The position numbers and the translations under genes were made by a program. From Nocardioides sp. AX2bis (lineage in GTDB: Bacteria; Actinomycetota; Actinomycetes; Propionibacteriales; Nocardioidaceae), in NCBI RefSeq assembly GCF_902506435.1, contig NZ_LR733215.1:1090710-1154709 (forward strand): DNA of 64,000 nt, given 5' to 3'. The notes beneath the pieces were generated by a model. The model ran no database searches. It was not told the DNA's origin and saw only the letters and a list, made by a program, of their open reading frames with translations. Shown piece by piece: positions 23,098-32,690 of this stretch (its first letter is position 1; every line of letters starts with the position of its first letter).

Positions 23098-24474
23098 ATG
23101 TCCTCCACCCTGGACCCCGCGAACCTGGCCGCCGTGTTCAAGGCCTACGACGTGCGTGGCACCGTGCCCGACCAGCTCGACGAGGAGCTCGCCCGCGCCG
23201 TCGGCCGGGCCTTCGTCCACGTCGTGGGCGAGTCCCACGTGGTGGTCGGCCACGACATGCGCCCCACGTCCCCGGGCATGGCCGGCGCGTTCGCCGACGG
23301 CGCGGCGGAGGCCGGGGCCGACGTGACGATGATCGGGCTGGCCTCGACCGACCAGCTCTACTTCGCCTCGGGCCACCTCGGCGTCGCCGGGGCGATGTTC
23401 ACCGCCAGCCACAACCCGGCCGCCTACAACGGCATCAAGATGTGCCGCGCCGCCGCCGTGCCGCTGGGCGGCGACACCGGGCTGACCGCGGTCCGTGACC
23501 TCGCCGCCGCCGGCGGAGGGGCCCTCGCCGCGGTCGCCGGCTCGATCTCCTCCCACGACGTGCTCGAGGCGTACGCCGCCCACCTGCTGGGCCTCGCGCC
23601 GGTGGAGGGCCGCCGTCTCAAGGTCGTCGTCGACGCCGGCAACGGCATGGCCGGGCACACCGCCCCGGCGGTCTTCGGCCGGCTGGGGACGGACCGGGTC
23701 GAGGTCGTGCCGCTCTACTTCGAGCTCGACGGCAGCTTCCCGAACCACGAGGCCAACCCGATCGACCCCGAGAACCTGCGCGACCTCCAGGCCGCGGTCC
23801 TCGCCGAGGGCGCCGACGTCGGGCTGGCCTTCGACGGCGACGCCGACCGCTGCTTCCTGGTCGACGAGCGCGGTGCGCTCGTGCCGCCCTCGACGCTGAC
23901 CGCGCTGATCGCCGAGCGCGAGCTGGCGCGCCACCCCGGCTCGACGGTCATCCACAACCTGATCACCAGCCGGGCCGTGCCCGAGCTGGTCACCGAGCTC
24001 GGCGGCGTCCCGGTGCGGACCCGCGTCGGCCACTCGTTCATCAAGGCGACCATGGCCGAGACCGACGCCGTCTTCGGGGGGGAGCACAGCGGGCACTTCT
24101 ACTTCCGCGACTTCTGGCGCGCCGACTCCGGCATGCTCGCCGCGCTCCACGCCCTGGCCGCCCTCGCCGAGCACGGCGGCACCCTGTCGACGCTGCTGGC
24201 GCCGTACGAGCGCTACCGGCTGAGCGGGGAGATCAACTCGACCGTGCAGGACGCGCCCGGGGTGGTCGCGGCGATCGAGCGCGACTGGGGCGCCCGCCCC
24301 GGGGTGGGCACGGACCACCTGGACGGGCTGACCGTCAGCCACGAGGACTGGACCTTCAACGTCCGGTCCTCCAACACCGAGCCGCTGCTGCGGCTCAACG
24401 CCGAGGGGAAGGACGAGGAGACGATGGCACGCGTGCGCGACGAGGTCCTGTCGACGATCAGGGGGACGGCGTGA
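23098..24474 (+). CDS. manB: Phosphomannomutase/phosphoglucomutase
   Basis: A 458-residue alpha-D-phosphohexomutase converting mannose-6-phosphate to mannose-1-phosphate. The four family signatures are present: the phosphoserine loop FTASHNP with Ser104, the Mg2+ loop FDGDADR (D246, D248, D250), the sugar-specificity loop GGEHSGHFYFRDFW and the phosphate-binding RSSNTEPLLRLNAE near the C-terminus. Orthologous to Rv3257c by context. Its stop overlaps the Trm112-like start (GTGA), and the SIS/PMI-like gene follows, so a mannose-6-P to mannose-1-P module is probably one transcript. Confidence 0.95.
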   Translation: MSSTLDPANLAAVFKAYDVRGTVPDQLDEELARAVGRAFVHVVGESHVVVGHDMRPTSPGMAGAFADGAAEAGADVTMIGLASTDQLYFASGHLGVAGAMFTASHNPAAYNGIKMCRAAAVPLGGDTGLTAVRDLAAAGGGALAAVAGSISSHDVLEAYAAHLLGLAPVEGRRLKVVVDAGNGMAGHTAPAVFGRLGTDRVEVVPLYFELDGSFPNHEANPIDPENLRDLQAAVLAEGADVGLAFDGDADRCFLVDERGALVPPSTLTALIAERELARHPGSTVIHNLITSRAVPELVTELGGVPVRTRVGHSFIKATMAETDAVFGGEHSGHFYFRDFWRADSGMLAALHALAALAEHGGTLSTLLAPYERYRLSGEINSTVQDAPGVVAAIERDWGARPGVGTDHLDGLTVSHEDWTFNVRSSNTEPLLRLNAEGKDEETMARVRDEVLSTIRGTA

Positions 24475-24677
24475 GCGCCGACGACCCGGTGGTCGAGCCG
24501 GTGCTCGACCCGGTCCTGCTCGACGTGGTGGTCTGCCCGGACTGCCGCTCGGCGCTGACGGTGGGCACCCCGCCCGAGGGGGTCGGCCACGAGCTGGTCT
24601 GCCAGGGCTGCGGGCTGGCCTACCCCGTGCGGGACGGCATCCCGGTGCTGCTGGTCGACGAGGCCGTCCGGCGATGA
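24471..24677 (+). CDS. Trm112-family small zinc-ribbon protein
   Basis: A 68-residue protein with LLDVVVCPDCRSALTV, then LVCQGCGLAYPVRDGIPVLLVDEA. The two C-x2-C pairs and the YPVRDGIPVLL strand define the Trm112/UPF0434 fold. Eukaryotic Trm112 activates methyltransferases; bacterial roles are unclear. Overlap with both flanks (GTGA start; 7 nt to the next gene) suggests coupling with the mannose genes. Confidence 0.88.
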   Translation: MSADDPVVEPVLDPVLLDVVVCPDCRSALTVGTPPEGVGHELVCQGCGLAYPVRDGIPVLLVDEAVRR

Positions 24678-24684
24678 CCCGGCC

Positions 24685-25719
24685 GTGAGCTGGTTCGACG
24701 AGGCGCGTCTGGACGACGAGTCGGCCCTGGCGTCGGTCGACCAGCGGCTGCGGTTCCTGGCCGGGTCCGGTGCCCGCGTGCGGCTCGACGCCGGCGAGTC
24801 GGCGACCGCCCTGGCCGGCGAGGCCGCGGTCGGGCTGCGTGCCGCGGAGAGCCGCCCACGGGCGGTGATCGCGGCCGGCCCCGACTCCCGGCTCCTGCGG
24901 GCCGTGCTCGAACCTGCCTGCCCGGTGCCGTTCGTCGCCTGGCCGCACCCCGTCCTGCCGGGCTGGGCCGGTGCCCTCGACCTCGTGGTCGTGCTCGCCC
25001 CCGAGGGCTCGGACCCCGGCACCGCCTCCGCGGTGGCGGAGGCCGTACGACGCGGCTGCCAGGTCGTCGTCGCAGGACCGCCGGGCTCGATGGTGGTGGA
25101 GCACGCCGCCGGCCGGGACAGCGCCGTGCTGCCGTGCACCACCCGCGACCAGCTGGCGGCGGCGGTGGTGGTCCTGGACTTCCTGCACCGGGTGGGGCTC
25201 GGGCCGCAGGCGGACCCCGAGACCGTGGCCGGCGCGCTCGACGACGTCGCCCGGTCGGCCTCGCCGCACCGCGACCTGACGGTGAACCCGGCCAAGGCGC
25301 TGGCCATCGCGCTGGCCGACACCACGCCGCTGCTCTGGGGCGGGTCCGTGCTCGCCCAGCGAGCCGCGCGCCGGGTGGCCGAGTCGATGCGGCGTACGAG
25401 CGGTCGCGCGGCCCTGGCCGGTGACGTCGACGTCCTGTGGCCCGTGCTGGCCGCGGCGCGCCCACGCGACCTCTTCGAGGACCCCGTGGCCGACGGTGCG
25501 GGACCGCCGCAGCCCGCCCTGCTGCTGCTCGACGACGGCGCCGAGGACCCGGTCACGCGGGAGCAGCGCGCGCGCCTGGTCGCGCTGGCCGACGAGCGTC
25601 GGCTGCGGGTGGAGGTGCTGGGGTCCGAGGCCACCGGCGAGGTGGCCCGCTACGCCTCGTTGCTGCTGTCGGGCACCTACGCCAGCGAGTACCTCGCCCT
25701 CGGCCTCGTCGACCGCTGA
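24685..25719 (+). CDS. SIS-domain protein, phosphomannose isomerase-like (Rv3256c/TobH-like)
   Basis: A 344-residue protein whose gene position matches Rv3256c. The first half resembles a SIS sugar-isomerase domain (AVIAAGPDSRLLRAVLEP, CQVVVAGPPGSM, LPCTTRDQLAAAVVVLDFL), and the C-terminal half, with NPAKALAIALADTTPLLWG and GTYASEYLALGLVD, resembles bifunctional phosphoglucose/phosphomannose isomerases. No classical manA is present next to manB and manC here, so this protein may interconvert fructose-6-P and mannose-6-P (inference). Start GTG 24685, 7 nt after the Trm112-like gene. Confidence 0.75.
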   Translation: MSWFDEARLDDESALASVDQRLRFLAGSGARVRLDAGESATALAGEAAVGLRAAESRPRAVIAAGPDSRLLRAVLEPACPVPFVAWPHPVLPGWAGALDLVVVLAPEGSDPGTASAVAEAVRRGCQVVVAGPPGSMVVEHAAGRDSAVLPCTTRDQLAAAVVVLDFLHRVGLGPQADPETVAGALDDVARSASPHRDLTVNPAKALAIALADTTPLLWGGSVLAQRAARRVAESMRRTSGRAALAGDVDVLWPVLAAARPRDLFEDPVADGAGPPQPALLLLDDGAEDPVTREQRARLVALADERRLRVEVLGSEATGEVARYASLLLSGTYASEYLALGLVDR

Positions 25720-25877
25720 CCGCGGCCGCCGGGTCAGCGACCGGGGGAGCGAGCGGGCGGGTGCGGAAATAGGGGGTCGTGAGGATTCTGTGGATGCGCG
25801 ACGGCCGTCCTAATCTCGAAGTCCGCCGTCCGTCACCCCGTCCCGACGCCCTGTGCGTGGACTAAGGAGCACATCCC

Positions 25878-27323
25878 GTGGATTACAAGGTCGCCGACCT
25901 CTCCCTGGCCGACTACGGCCGCACCGAGATCACCCTCGCCGAGCACGAGATGCCCGGCCTCGTCGCGATGCGCGAGCGCTACGGCAAGGACAAGCCCCTC
26001 AAGGGCGCCCGCGTCGCCGGCTCGCTGCACATGACGATCCAGACCGCCGTCCTCATCGAGACCCTGGTCGACCTGGGTGCCGAGGTCCGCTGGGCCTCCT
26101 GCAACATCTTCTCCACCCAGGACCACGCCGCCGCGGCGGTCGTGGTGGGCCGCGACGGCACGCCCGAGCAGCCCGCCGGCGTCCCGGTCTTCGCCTGGAA
26201 GGGCGAGAGCCTGCAGGAGTACTGGTGGTGCACCCAGCAGATCCTCGACTGGGGCGTCGTGGACGGCGAGAACGTGTTCGCCAACATGATCCTCGACGAC
26301 GGTGGCGACGCCACGATGCTGGTGCACCTCGGCGTCGAGGCCGAGAAGAAGGGCGAGGCGCCCGCGCTCGACTCCGCCAAGAGCGCCGAGCAGCGCATCG
26401 TCTTCGAGGTCCTCCAGGCCAGCCTCGCCGCGACCAAGGACCGCTGGACCCAGGTCGCCGCCGAGATCCGCGGCGTCACCGAGGAGACCACCACCGGCGT
26501 GCACCGTCTCTACGAGATGATGCGCGAGGGCTCGCTGCTCTTCCCGGCGATCAACGTCAACGACTCGGTCACCAAGTCGAAGTTCGACAACAAGTACGGC
26601 TGCCGCCACTCGCTCATCGACGGCATCAACCGTGCGACCGACGTCCTCATCGGCGGCAAGGTCGCGGTCGTGTGCGGCTACGGCGACGTCGGCAAGGGCA
26701 GCGCCGAGTCGCTGCGCGGCCAGGGCGCCCGCGTCGTGGTCACCGAGATCGACCCCATCTGCGCCCTGCAGGCCGCGATGGACGGCTACCAGGTCACCAC
26801 GCTCGACGACGTGATCGGCCAGGCCGACATCATCGTCACCGCCACCGGCAACCGCGACGTGGTCACGGTCGAGCAGATGAAGCAGATGAAGCACCAGGCG
26901 ATCATCGCCAACATCGGTCACTTCGACAACGAGATCGACATGGCCGGCCTCGAGGCCGACGGTGTCGCCTCGCGCAAGACCGTCAAGCCGCAGGTCGACG
27001 TCTGGACCTTCCCGGAGACGCAGAAGTCGATCATCGTGCTGTCCGAGGGCCGCCTGATGAACCTGGGCAACGCCACCGGCCACCCCTCGTTCGTGATGTC
27101 GAACTCCTTCACCAACCAGGTCCTGGCGCAGATCGAGATCTTCACCAAGCCGCAGGACTACCCCGTCGGCGTCTACGTGCTGCCCAAGCACCTCGACGAG
27201 GAGGTCGCCCGCCTGCACCTCGGTGCGCTCGGGGTCAAGCTGACCACGCTCAGCGACGACCAGGCCGCCTACCTCGGCATCCCGACCTCGGGGCCGTACA
27301 AGTCCGACGAGTACCGCTACTGA
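25878..27323 (+). CDS. ahcY: Adenosylhomocysteinase
   Basis: A 481-residue NAD-dependent enzyme cleaving S-adenosylhomocysteine to adenosine and homocysteine, clearing the product inhibitor of methyltransferases. Visible: the start [61 protein letters not shown] with the active-site Lys/Asp, the Rossmann loop [24 protein letters not shown], and C-terminal YKSDEYRY. Start GTG 25878 follows AAGGAG (25864-25869) by 8 nt. A -10-like TAATCT is at 25811-25816. No SAH riboswitch consensus was seen in the leader. Confidence 0.97.
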   Translation: MDYKVADLSLADYGRTEITLAEHEMPGLVAMRERYGKDKPLKGARVAGSLHMTIQTAVLIETLVDLGAEVRWASCNIFSTQDHAAAAVVVGRDGTPEQPAGVPVFAWKGESLQEYWWCTQQILDWGVVDGENVFANMILDDGGDATMLVHLGVEAEKKGEAPALDSAKSAEQRIVFEVLQASLAATKDRWTQVAAEIRGVTEETTTGVHRLYEMMREGSLLFPAINVNDSVTKSKFDNKYGCRHSLIDGINRATDVLIGGKVAVVCGYGDVGKGSAESLRGQGARVVVTEIDPICALQAAMDGYQVTTLDDVIGQADIIVTATGNRDVVTVEQMKQMKHQAIIANIGHFDNEIDMAGLEADGVASRKTVKPQVDVWTFPETQKSIIVLSEGRLMNLGNATGHPSFVMSNSFTNQVLAQIEIFTKPQDYPVGVYVLPKHLDEEVARLHLGALGVKLTTLSDDQAAYLGIPTSGPYKSDEYRY

Positions 27324-27334
27324 CGCACCCTGCG

Positions 27335-27355
27335 ACGGTCGGTCCCCGACCGTCC
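27335..27355 (+). terminator. Hairpin, 9-bp stem
   Basis: GACGGTCGG and CCGACCGTC flank a 3-nt loop, 11 nt after the ahcY stop. Confidence 0.6.
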
Positions 27356-27362
27356 ACAGCCC

Positions 27363-27409
27363 GGCCCCCGACCCCCCTCGTCCACCGGACGCGGGCGGGG
27401 TCGGGGGCC
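27363..27409 (+). terminator. Hairpin, 13-bp stem
   Basis: GGCCCCCGACCCC (27363-27375) is perfectly complementary to 27397-27409, with a 21-nt loop. With the preceding hairpin it isolates ahcY from mtrA. Confidence 0.65.
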
Positions 27410-27427
27410 GTCGCTGTGAGCGTGGGG

Positions 27428-27433
27428 CAAGAT
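27428..27433 (+). promoter_or_regulatory. -10 element of leaderless type
   Basis: CAAGAT, 6 nt before the mtrA ATG. Confidence 0.45.
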
Positions 27434-27439
27434 GGGGCC

Positions 27440-28162
27440 ATGAGCGCCTCCGCCGACGTCGACCTCCCCGGTGGCGCCGCGGCCCCCGCCCGGGGTCGCG
27501 TGCTGGTCGTCGACGACGATGCCGCCCTGGCCGAGATGCTGACCATCGTGCTGCGCCAGGAGGGCTTCGACAGCCGGATGTGCACCCGCGGCGACCTCGC
27601 GATGGAGCAGTTCCGCGACTACCGTCCCGACGTCGTGCTGCTGGACCTGATGCTGCCGGGGCGGGACGGGATCGACGTCTGCAAGGAGATCCGCGCCGAG
27701 TCCGGCGTGCCGATCGTGATGCTGACGGCCAAGGGCGACACCGTCGACGTGGTGGTGGGGCTGGAGTCCGGCGCGGACGACTACGTCGTCAAGCCGTTCA
27801 AGCCCAAGGAGCTCGTCGCCCGGATCCGGGCGCGGGTGCGTCGGGTGGACGGCCCGACCTCCGAGGCGCTGACCGTGGGCGACCTCGCGATCGACGTCGC
27901 CGGCCACGTCGTCACCCGTGACGGCACCCCGATCAGCCTGACGCCCCTGGAGTTCGACCTGCTGGTCTGCCTGGCTCGCAAGCCGTGGCAGGTCTTCAGC
28001 CGCGAGGTCCTCCTGGAGCAGGTGTGGGGCTACCGCCACGCCGCGGACACCCGCCTGGTCAACGTGCACGTGCAGCGGCTGCGCTCGAAGGTCGAGCACG
28101 ACCCGGAGCACCCGGAGGTCGTGCTGACCGTCCGTGGGGTCGGCTACAAGGCCGGCGGCTGA
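27440..28162 (+). CDS. mtrA: MtrA response regulator (OmpR/PhoB type)
   Basis: A 240-residue response regulator. The receiver domain begins VLVVDDDAAL, with phospho-acceptor Asp69 in VVLLDLMLPG and the invariant lysine in DYVVKPFKP; a winged-helix DNA-binding domain (about 140-238) ends VLTVRGVGYKAGG. Order mtrA-mtrB-lpqB is conserved in actinobacteria, and MtrA is the essential regulator of cell-wall hydrolase, division and replication genes. ATG 27440 is chosen from the -10 spacing; upstream in-frame codons overlap the ahcY terminator. Confidence 0.96.
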   Translation: MSASADVDLPGGAAAPARGRVLVVDDDAALAEMLTIVLRQEGFDSRMCTRGDLAMEQFRDYRPDVVLLDLMLPGRDGIDVCKEIRAESGVPIVMLTAKGDTVDVVVGLESGADDYVVKPFKPKELVARIRARVRRVDGPTSEALTVGDLAIDVAGHVVTRDGTPISLTPLEFDLLVCLARKPWQVFSREVLLEQVWGYRHAADTRLVNVHVQRLRSKVEHDPEHPEVVLTVRGVGYKAGG

Positions 28163-28163
28163 G

Positions 28164-29810
28164 GTGCCACCGGCGCTCCCGACCGGCACGACCGCGGGCC
28201 TGCGCCGCTGGCTGACCTTCTGGCGGCGCTCGATCCAGGCCCGGGTGGTGGCCAGCACCCTGCTCCTCACCGCGGTCGTGGTCGGGGTGGTCGGGTGGTT
28301 CCTGCTGCAGCAGACCCGCGACGGGCTGCTCGACAACCGCGTCGACGCGGTCGTGACCGAGGCCGGGGACGAGACCACCGAGGCCGAGGCCCGCCTGGGC
28401 GCGGCCAGCGGGACCGAGAACAACTCCACCCGCCAGCAGCGCGAGCTCGCCGACCAGCTGATCTCGCGCGGGGACACCCGCGGGTTCGCGGTCGTCCTCG
28501 CCGGGCCGGTGGGAGGGCCGGACCTGGCCGACGGCGGCGCCGAGTACAGCCCCGGGCTCGAGCTGGACAGCGTCCCCGCCCCGCTGCAGGAGCACTTCTC
28601 CACCGTGGCCGCGACCGCCTGGACCTACACCTCGATCCGCACCACCGACGAGGAGGGCGTCGCCAGCACCCGCCCGGGCGTCGTGGTCGGCTCCCAGGTC
28701 AGGCTGCCCTCCGACGGCAACACCTACACGGTGTACTACCTCTTCCCCCTGGCCGAGCAGAGCGAGACCCTGGCCCTGGTCGCCCGGGCGCTGCTCACCG
28801 CCGGCCTGCTGCTGATCGTCCTGGTCGCCGGCGTCACGCTGCTGGTGACCCGCCAGGTGGTCACGCCGGTCCGCCTCGCGCGGCAGGTCGCCGAGCGCCT
28901 CGCGGCCGGGCAGCTGCAGGAGCGGCTGCGGGTGCGCGGCGAGGACGACATCGCCCGGCTGGCCACCTCCTTCAACCAGATGGCCAGCAACCTGCAGCGC
29001 CAGATCCGCCAGCTCGAGGAGCTCAGCCGGGTGCAGCGCCGCTTCGTCGCCGACGTGTCGCACGAGCTGCGGACCCCGCTGACCACCGTCCGGATGGCCG
29101 GCGACCTCCTCCACGACGCGCGGGGGTCCTTCGAGCCGACCACCGCCCGGGCCGCCGAGCTGCTGCAGACCGAGCTCGACCGGTTCGAGACCCTGCTGGT
29201 CGACCTGCTCGAGATCAGCCGCTTCGACGCCGGTGCGGCGGTGCTCGACACCGAGGACGTCGACCTGGTCGACGCCGCGGAGCGGGTGGTCGAGTCGACC
29301 CGGCCCCTGGCCGAGCAGCGGGGGGTGCGGGTGGTGGTGCTGCCGGCCGCGGGTCCCTGCGTGGCCGAGGCGGACGTGCGCCGGGTCGAGCGGGTCCTGC
29401 GCAACCTGGTCTCGAACGCCATCGACCACGCCGACGCCACGCGGGCCGGCGCGGGTGTCGAGATCCGGGTCTCCGCCGACTCGGACGGGGCGGCGGTCAC
29501 GGTGCGCGACCACGGGGTGGGCCTGGCGCCGGGGGAGGCCGCGATGGTCTTCAACCGGTTCTGGCGCGCCGACCCGGCACGGGCGCGGACCAGCGGGGGG
29601 ACCGGCCTCGGGCTGTCGATCGCCCTCGAGGACGCGCACCTGCACGGGGGATGGCTCCAGGCCTGGGGACGCCCGGGCCAGGGTGCCCAGTTCCGGCTCA
29701 CGCTCCCGCGCCGGGTCGGTGCCGCCCTGCGCCACAGCCCGCTGCCCCTCGTGCCGGCCGACGCCGAGCCGGCCGCCGACGACGCACCGCTCGCCGGGGC
29801 GTCGTCATGA
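28164..29810 (+). CDS. mtrB: MtrB sensor histidine kinase
   Basis: A 548-residue membrane kinase. Two membrane helices (VVASTLLLTAVVVGVVGWFLL and LLTAGLLLIVLVAGVTLLV) enclose an extracytoplasmic sensor domain of about 150 residues, followed by a HAMP linker, the H-box FVADVSHELRTPLTT with His300, the N-box RVLRNLVSNAIDHA, DHGVGL and GGTGLGLS G-boxes. It phosphorylates MtrA. Start GTG 28164, 1 nt after the mtrA stop, is my preference; an in-frame GTG at 28134 would overlap mtrA by 29 nt. Confidence 0.95.
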   Translation: MPPALPTGTTAGLRRWLTFWRRSIQARVVASTLLLTAVVVGVVGWFLLQQTRDGLLDNRVDAVVTEAGDETTEAEARLGAASGTENNSTRQQRELADQLISRGDTRGFAVVLAGPVGGPDLADGGAEYSPGLELDSVPAPLQEHFSTVAATAWTYTSIRTTDEEGVASTRPGVVVGSQVRLPSDGNTYTVYYLFPLAEQSETLALVARALLTAGLLLIVLVAGVTLLVTRQVVTPVRLARQVAERLAAGQLQERLRVRGEDDIARLATSFNQMASNLQRQIRQLEELSRVQRRFVADVSHELRTPLTTVRMAGDLLHDARGSFEPTTARAAELLQTELDRFETLLVDLLEISRFDAGAAVLDTEDVDLVDAAERVVESTRPLAEQRGVRVVVLPAAGPCVAEADVRRVERVLRNLVSNAIDHADATRAGAGVEIRVSADSDGAAVTVRDHGVGLAPGEAAMVFNRFWRADPARARTSGGTGLGLSIALEDAHLHGGWLQAWGRPGQGAQFRLTLPRRVGAALRHSPLPLVPADAEPAADDAPLAGASS

Positions 29811-31609
29811 GTGGCCCCACGTCGTCCCGCTCCCGCCCGCCCACGCGTCCCTCCGCCCGCCGCGCAGCCGTGCTGGCCGCGGTGCTGCTGGTGCTCGGCC
29901 TCGCCGCGGGCTGCGTGCAGATGCCGGCCAGCGGTCCGGTCGTGGAGACCGACACCTCCTCCAGCGGCGACGACGGCCGGGCCACCGCGATCGACCCCGT
30001 GCCGCCGCAGCCCGGAGCCTCCGCGATCCAGGTCGCCCAGGGCTTCCTGGAGGCGATGACGGCCACCCCGATCCGCAGCAGCGTCGCCCAGCAGTACCTC
30101 GCCGAGGACGCGCGCACCAGCTGGGACCCGGACGCCTCGACGATCATCTACGCCGACTCGATGGCCCCGGTCAGCGTGCCCGGCGGCGCTGAGGTGGCCC
30201 TCACCTCCGCCGAGCGCCTCGACGACCGGGGCGCGTGGGTGGGGGACCTCGGGCCGGAGGCCTCGACCCTGCGGCTGCGGATGGTGATGGAGGACGGCGA
30301 GTTCCGCATCGCCGACCCGCCCGACGCCCTGGTCGTCCCGGCCTCCTGGTTCGAGCAGCGCTTCCGCAGCGTGTCGCTCTACTTCTTCGACCGCACCGGG
30401 CAGGTGCTGGTGCCGGAGTCCGTCTTCGTGCCCCGCGGGGAGCAGCTGGCCAGCAACCTGGTCAACGGCCTCCTGGCCGGCCCGGCGGGCGCCGCGCGCC
30501 TCGCCACGCGCTCGTTCCTGCCCGACGGCCTCGGGCTCGGGCTGTCGGTCCCGATCGACGACGACGGGGTCGCCGACGTCGAGCTGACCGGAGACGCACC
30601 GGTGCGCTCGGCGGACGCCAACGCGCTGATGCTGGCCCAGCTGGCCTGGACGATGCGGCAGGACACCTCGATCGCCGCGATCCGGGTCAGCATCGGCGGG
30701 GTCGCGGTGCCCCTGCCCGGCGACGCGTCCGCCTACTCCGTGCAGGGGGGCGCGCCGTACGACCCGACCGGCTACCAGAGCAGCAGCCTGCTCTACGGCC
30801 TCGACCAGGACGGCCTGCTCGTCTCGGGGGCGCCCGACGACCTCGAGCGGGTGTCCGGCCCGCTGGGCCAGGAGGACTTCGGCGTGCGCTCGGTGGCCGT
30901 GGACCTCGAGGGCACGGTGGCGGCCGCGGTCGGCGGCGGCGGCACCTCGGTGCTCCAGGCGCCGGTCCGTGAGGGTGAGGAGGCCGGACGGGTCCAGGAG
31001 GTGCTCAGCGGTGCCACCGACCTGCTGACGCCGGGCTGGGACGTCGCCGGACGGCTGTGGCTGGTGGACCGGACCGCCGACGGGGCGCGGGTGCTGCACC
31101 TCGACGAGGTCGGGTCCGGGGAGCCGCGCGAGGTGCGGGTGCCCGGGGTCACGGGCCGCGACGTCGTCGACGTCCTGGTCTCCCGCGACGCCACCCGGCT
31201 GGTCGCCGTGGTCCGCGGTCCGCGGTCCGACCGCCTGCACACCGCCCGGATCCTGGTGACCGACCAGGGCCGGGTCCGCGGCGCGGTCGCCGACACCCGG
31301 ATCGTCTCGGAGGACGGGGGGCGGCTGCGGGTGCGCGACCTCGCGTGGTCCTCACCGACCACGGCCTCGCTGCTCAGCACGGTGCGCGACGACCTGGTCG
31401 AGGTGCGCACGATCACCGTCGACGGGGCCCCCAGCGGGCTGTCGACGCTGTCGACGACGGTCCGCGGTCCCGTGCGCGGGCTGGCCGGGAGCCCGGTGGT
31501 CGACCAGCAGACCTACGCCGTGGGCCGCTCCCGCCTGGTCGACGTCGACTCGGGCGGCGAGGTCCCGGTGACCGAGGTCGTCCTGCGCTCCCTCGGCTAC
31601 GCCGGCTGA
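29807..31609 (+). CDS. lpqB: LpqB lipoprotein of the MtrAB system
   Basis: A 600-residue lipoprotein that modulates MtrB. The signal peptide ends in a lipobox LGLAAGC with lipidated Cys36. A GerMN-type domain (about 190-320; SLYFFDRTGQVLVPESVF, GVADVELTGDA) is followed by a beta-propeller-like C-terminal half (from about 350). It starts with ATGA overlap on mtrB. The genes are therefore co-transcribed as mtrA-mtrB-lpqB, and comF follows 7 nt downstream. Confidence 0.95.
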   Translation: MSGPTSSRSRPPTRPSARRAAVLAAVLLVLGLAAGCVQMPASGPVVETDTSSSGDDGRATAIDPVPPQPGASAIQVAQGFLEAMTATPIRSSVAQQYLAEDARTSWDPDASTIIYADSMAPVSVPGGAEVALTSAERLDDRGAWVGDLGPEASTLRLRMVMEDGEFRIADPPDALVVPASWFEQRFRSVSLYFFDRTGQVLVPESVFVPRGEQLASNLVNGLLAGPAGAARLATRSFLPDGLGLGLSVPIDDDGVADVELTGDAPVRSADANALMLAQLAWTMRQDTSIAAIRVSIGGVAVPLPGDASAYSVQGGAPYDPTGYQSSSLLYGLDQDGLLVSGAPDDLERVSGPLGQEDFGVRSVAVDLEGTVAAAVGGGGTSVLQAPVREGEEAGRVQEVLSGATDLLTPGWDVAGRLWLVDRTADGARVLHLDEVGSGEPREVRVPGVTGRDVVDVLVSRDATRLVAVVRGPRSDRLHTARILVTDQGRVRGAVADTRIVSEDGGRLRVRDLAWSSPTTASLLSTVRDDLVEVRTITVDGAPSGLSTLSTTVRGPVRGLAGSPVVDQQTYAVGRSRLVDVDSGGEVPVTEVVLRSLGYAG

Positions 31610-31616
31610 GCCTGCC

Positions 31617-32378
31617 GTGCACGGGGCCGTGGTCGATGCCGCCCTCGACCTGGTGGCGGGGTCGACCTGCTTCGGCTGCGCGACCCCCGGTCGGCCGTGG
31701 TGCCCACGGTGCGCGGCGGCCCCGGACCCGCACCCGTGGTGCTGCTGGCCGGACCCGCCGCCGCAGGGCCTGGTGCCGCCGTGGGCGGCCACGCCGTACG
31801 CCGGCGCCGTGCGCGACGCCGTCCTGGCCCACAAGGAGCGGCGCGTGCTGCCGCTGGCCGCCACGCTCGGGGGGTGGCTGGCCCTGGCCGTCGCCGCCGC
31901 CCTGGAGGACGAGCGGCCCGAGCCGGGGGAACCCGGCCCGGCGCCGGTCGTGCTCGTCCCGGTGCCGTCGCGGCGCGCCGGCGTCCGGGCGCGCGGCCAC
32001 GACGCCACCGCGCGGATGACCCGTGCGGCCGCGACCCGGCTGCGCCCGGTCGTCGGCGTCCCGGTCGTCGTCGCCCCGCTGCTGCGCCTGCGCAGGGGGG
32101 TGCTGGACCAGTCCGGCCTCACCGCGTCGGCCCGGGCCGCGAACCTCGCGGGCTCGATGGCGTGCGACGCCCGCCGCGTGGGGCGCCTGGCGCACCGGGT
32201 GGGTCGGGCCCGGGTCGTCGTCTGCGACGACGTCGTCACCACCGGTGCCACGGTGCGGGAGGCGCAGCGCGCCCTCGAGGCCGTCGGCGTCCCGGTGGTC
32301 GCGGTGGCGGCGGTCGCAGCGACGACCTTGCGCCGAAAAGAGCCCTCCGGCCTTTCGCCCGACCCGGCCACCCACTAA
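31617..32378 (+). CDS. comF: ComF-family phosphoribosyltransferase-like protein
   Basis: A 253-residue protein like Rv3242c. The N-terminal zinc ribbon is visible as STCFGCATPGRPWCPRC; VLVPVPSRRAGVRARGHDATARM and the PRPP-binding VVVCDDVVTTGATVREA mark the phosphoribosyltransferase fold. In competent bacteria ComF acts in DNA uptake; in actinobacteria its role is unclear. The short spacing after lpqB suggests read-through. Confidence 0.88.
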   Translation: MHGAVVDAALDLVAGSTCFGCATPGRPWCPRCAAAPDPHPWCCWPDPPPQGLVPPWAATPYAGAVRDAVLAHKERRVLPLAATLGGWLALAVAAALEDERPEPGEPGPAPVVLVPVPSRRAGVRARGHDATARMTRAAATRLRPVVGVPVVVAPLLRLRRGVLDQSGLTASARAANLAGSMACDARRVGRLAHRVGRARVVVCDDVVTTGATVREAQRALEAVGVPVVAVAAVAATTLRRKEPSGLSPDPATH

Positions 32379-32381
32379 CGT
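32353..32381 (+). promoter_or_regulatory. Promoter of the hpf leader
   Basis: TTTCGC (32353-32358) and TAACGT (32376-32381) are 17 nt apart, inside the end of comF. Transcription would start near 32388, giving an untranslated leader of about 370 nt. Confidence 0.45.
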
Positions 32382-32387
32382 CTCGTC

Positions 32388-32690
32388 ATGGAGTCCGCCC
32401 GGGTCCGTGGTTGCGCCGACGTCGCGCCCACCAGGGCGCCGGAACGGCAAGCCGATGCCAGTCGCAGGCGAAACGGTCCACGTAAGTCCCGCCGGGGCAT
32501 GCCCCGACCGGGACGATCACGGTGCGGCTTAGAGGTAAGTCCTGCCCCGTGCCACCGGTCAGACACCGGTGTCCGCGGGAGACGGCCAGTAGTGGCGCCA
32601 GAGATGGCAGACGAGCTGCGAACGCTGCCGCAGGCGGTTGTGGGGTCGAAGACCAGGTCGGCCGGGCGGGCTCCTTCGCACCACCGGAAG
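32388..32690 (+). ncRNA. Structured leader upstream of hpf, candidate raiA-type RNA
   Basis: The 377 nt between comF and hpf have no convincing ORF but rich pairing. The GTCCCG/CGGGAC stem (32486-32491 with 32509-32514) encloses a 12-nt palindrome GGGGCATGCCCC; a CACCGG/CCGGTG hairpin lies further down; GTAAGTCC recurs in two places. The raiA motif is a known large structured RNA located just upstream of raiA/hpf genes in Firmicutes and Actinobacteria, and position and size fit. I cannot run a covariance search, so ends and identity are approximate. Confidence 0.45.

Noticed and set aside
25720-25877. SAH riboswitch upstream of ahcY
   Set aside because: I looked for the family core and pairing and did not find them; the leader is also short.
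25833-27218. Reverse-strand 461-codon frame
   Set aside because: Antisense of ahcY, no recognisable domain, no promoter.
28736-31240. Reverse-strand 834-codon frame
   Set aside because: Antisense of mtrB and lpqB, low-complexity shadow.
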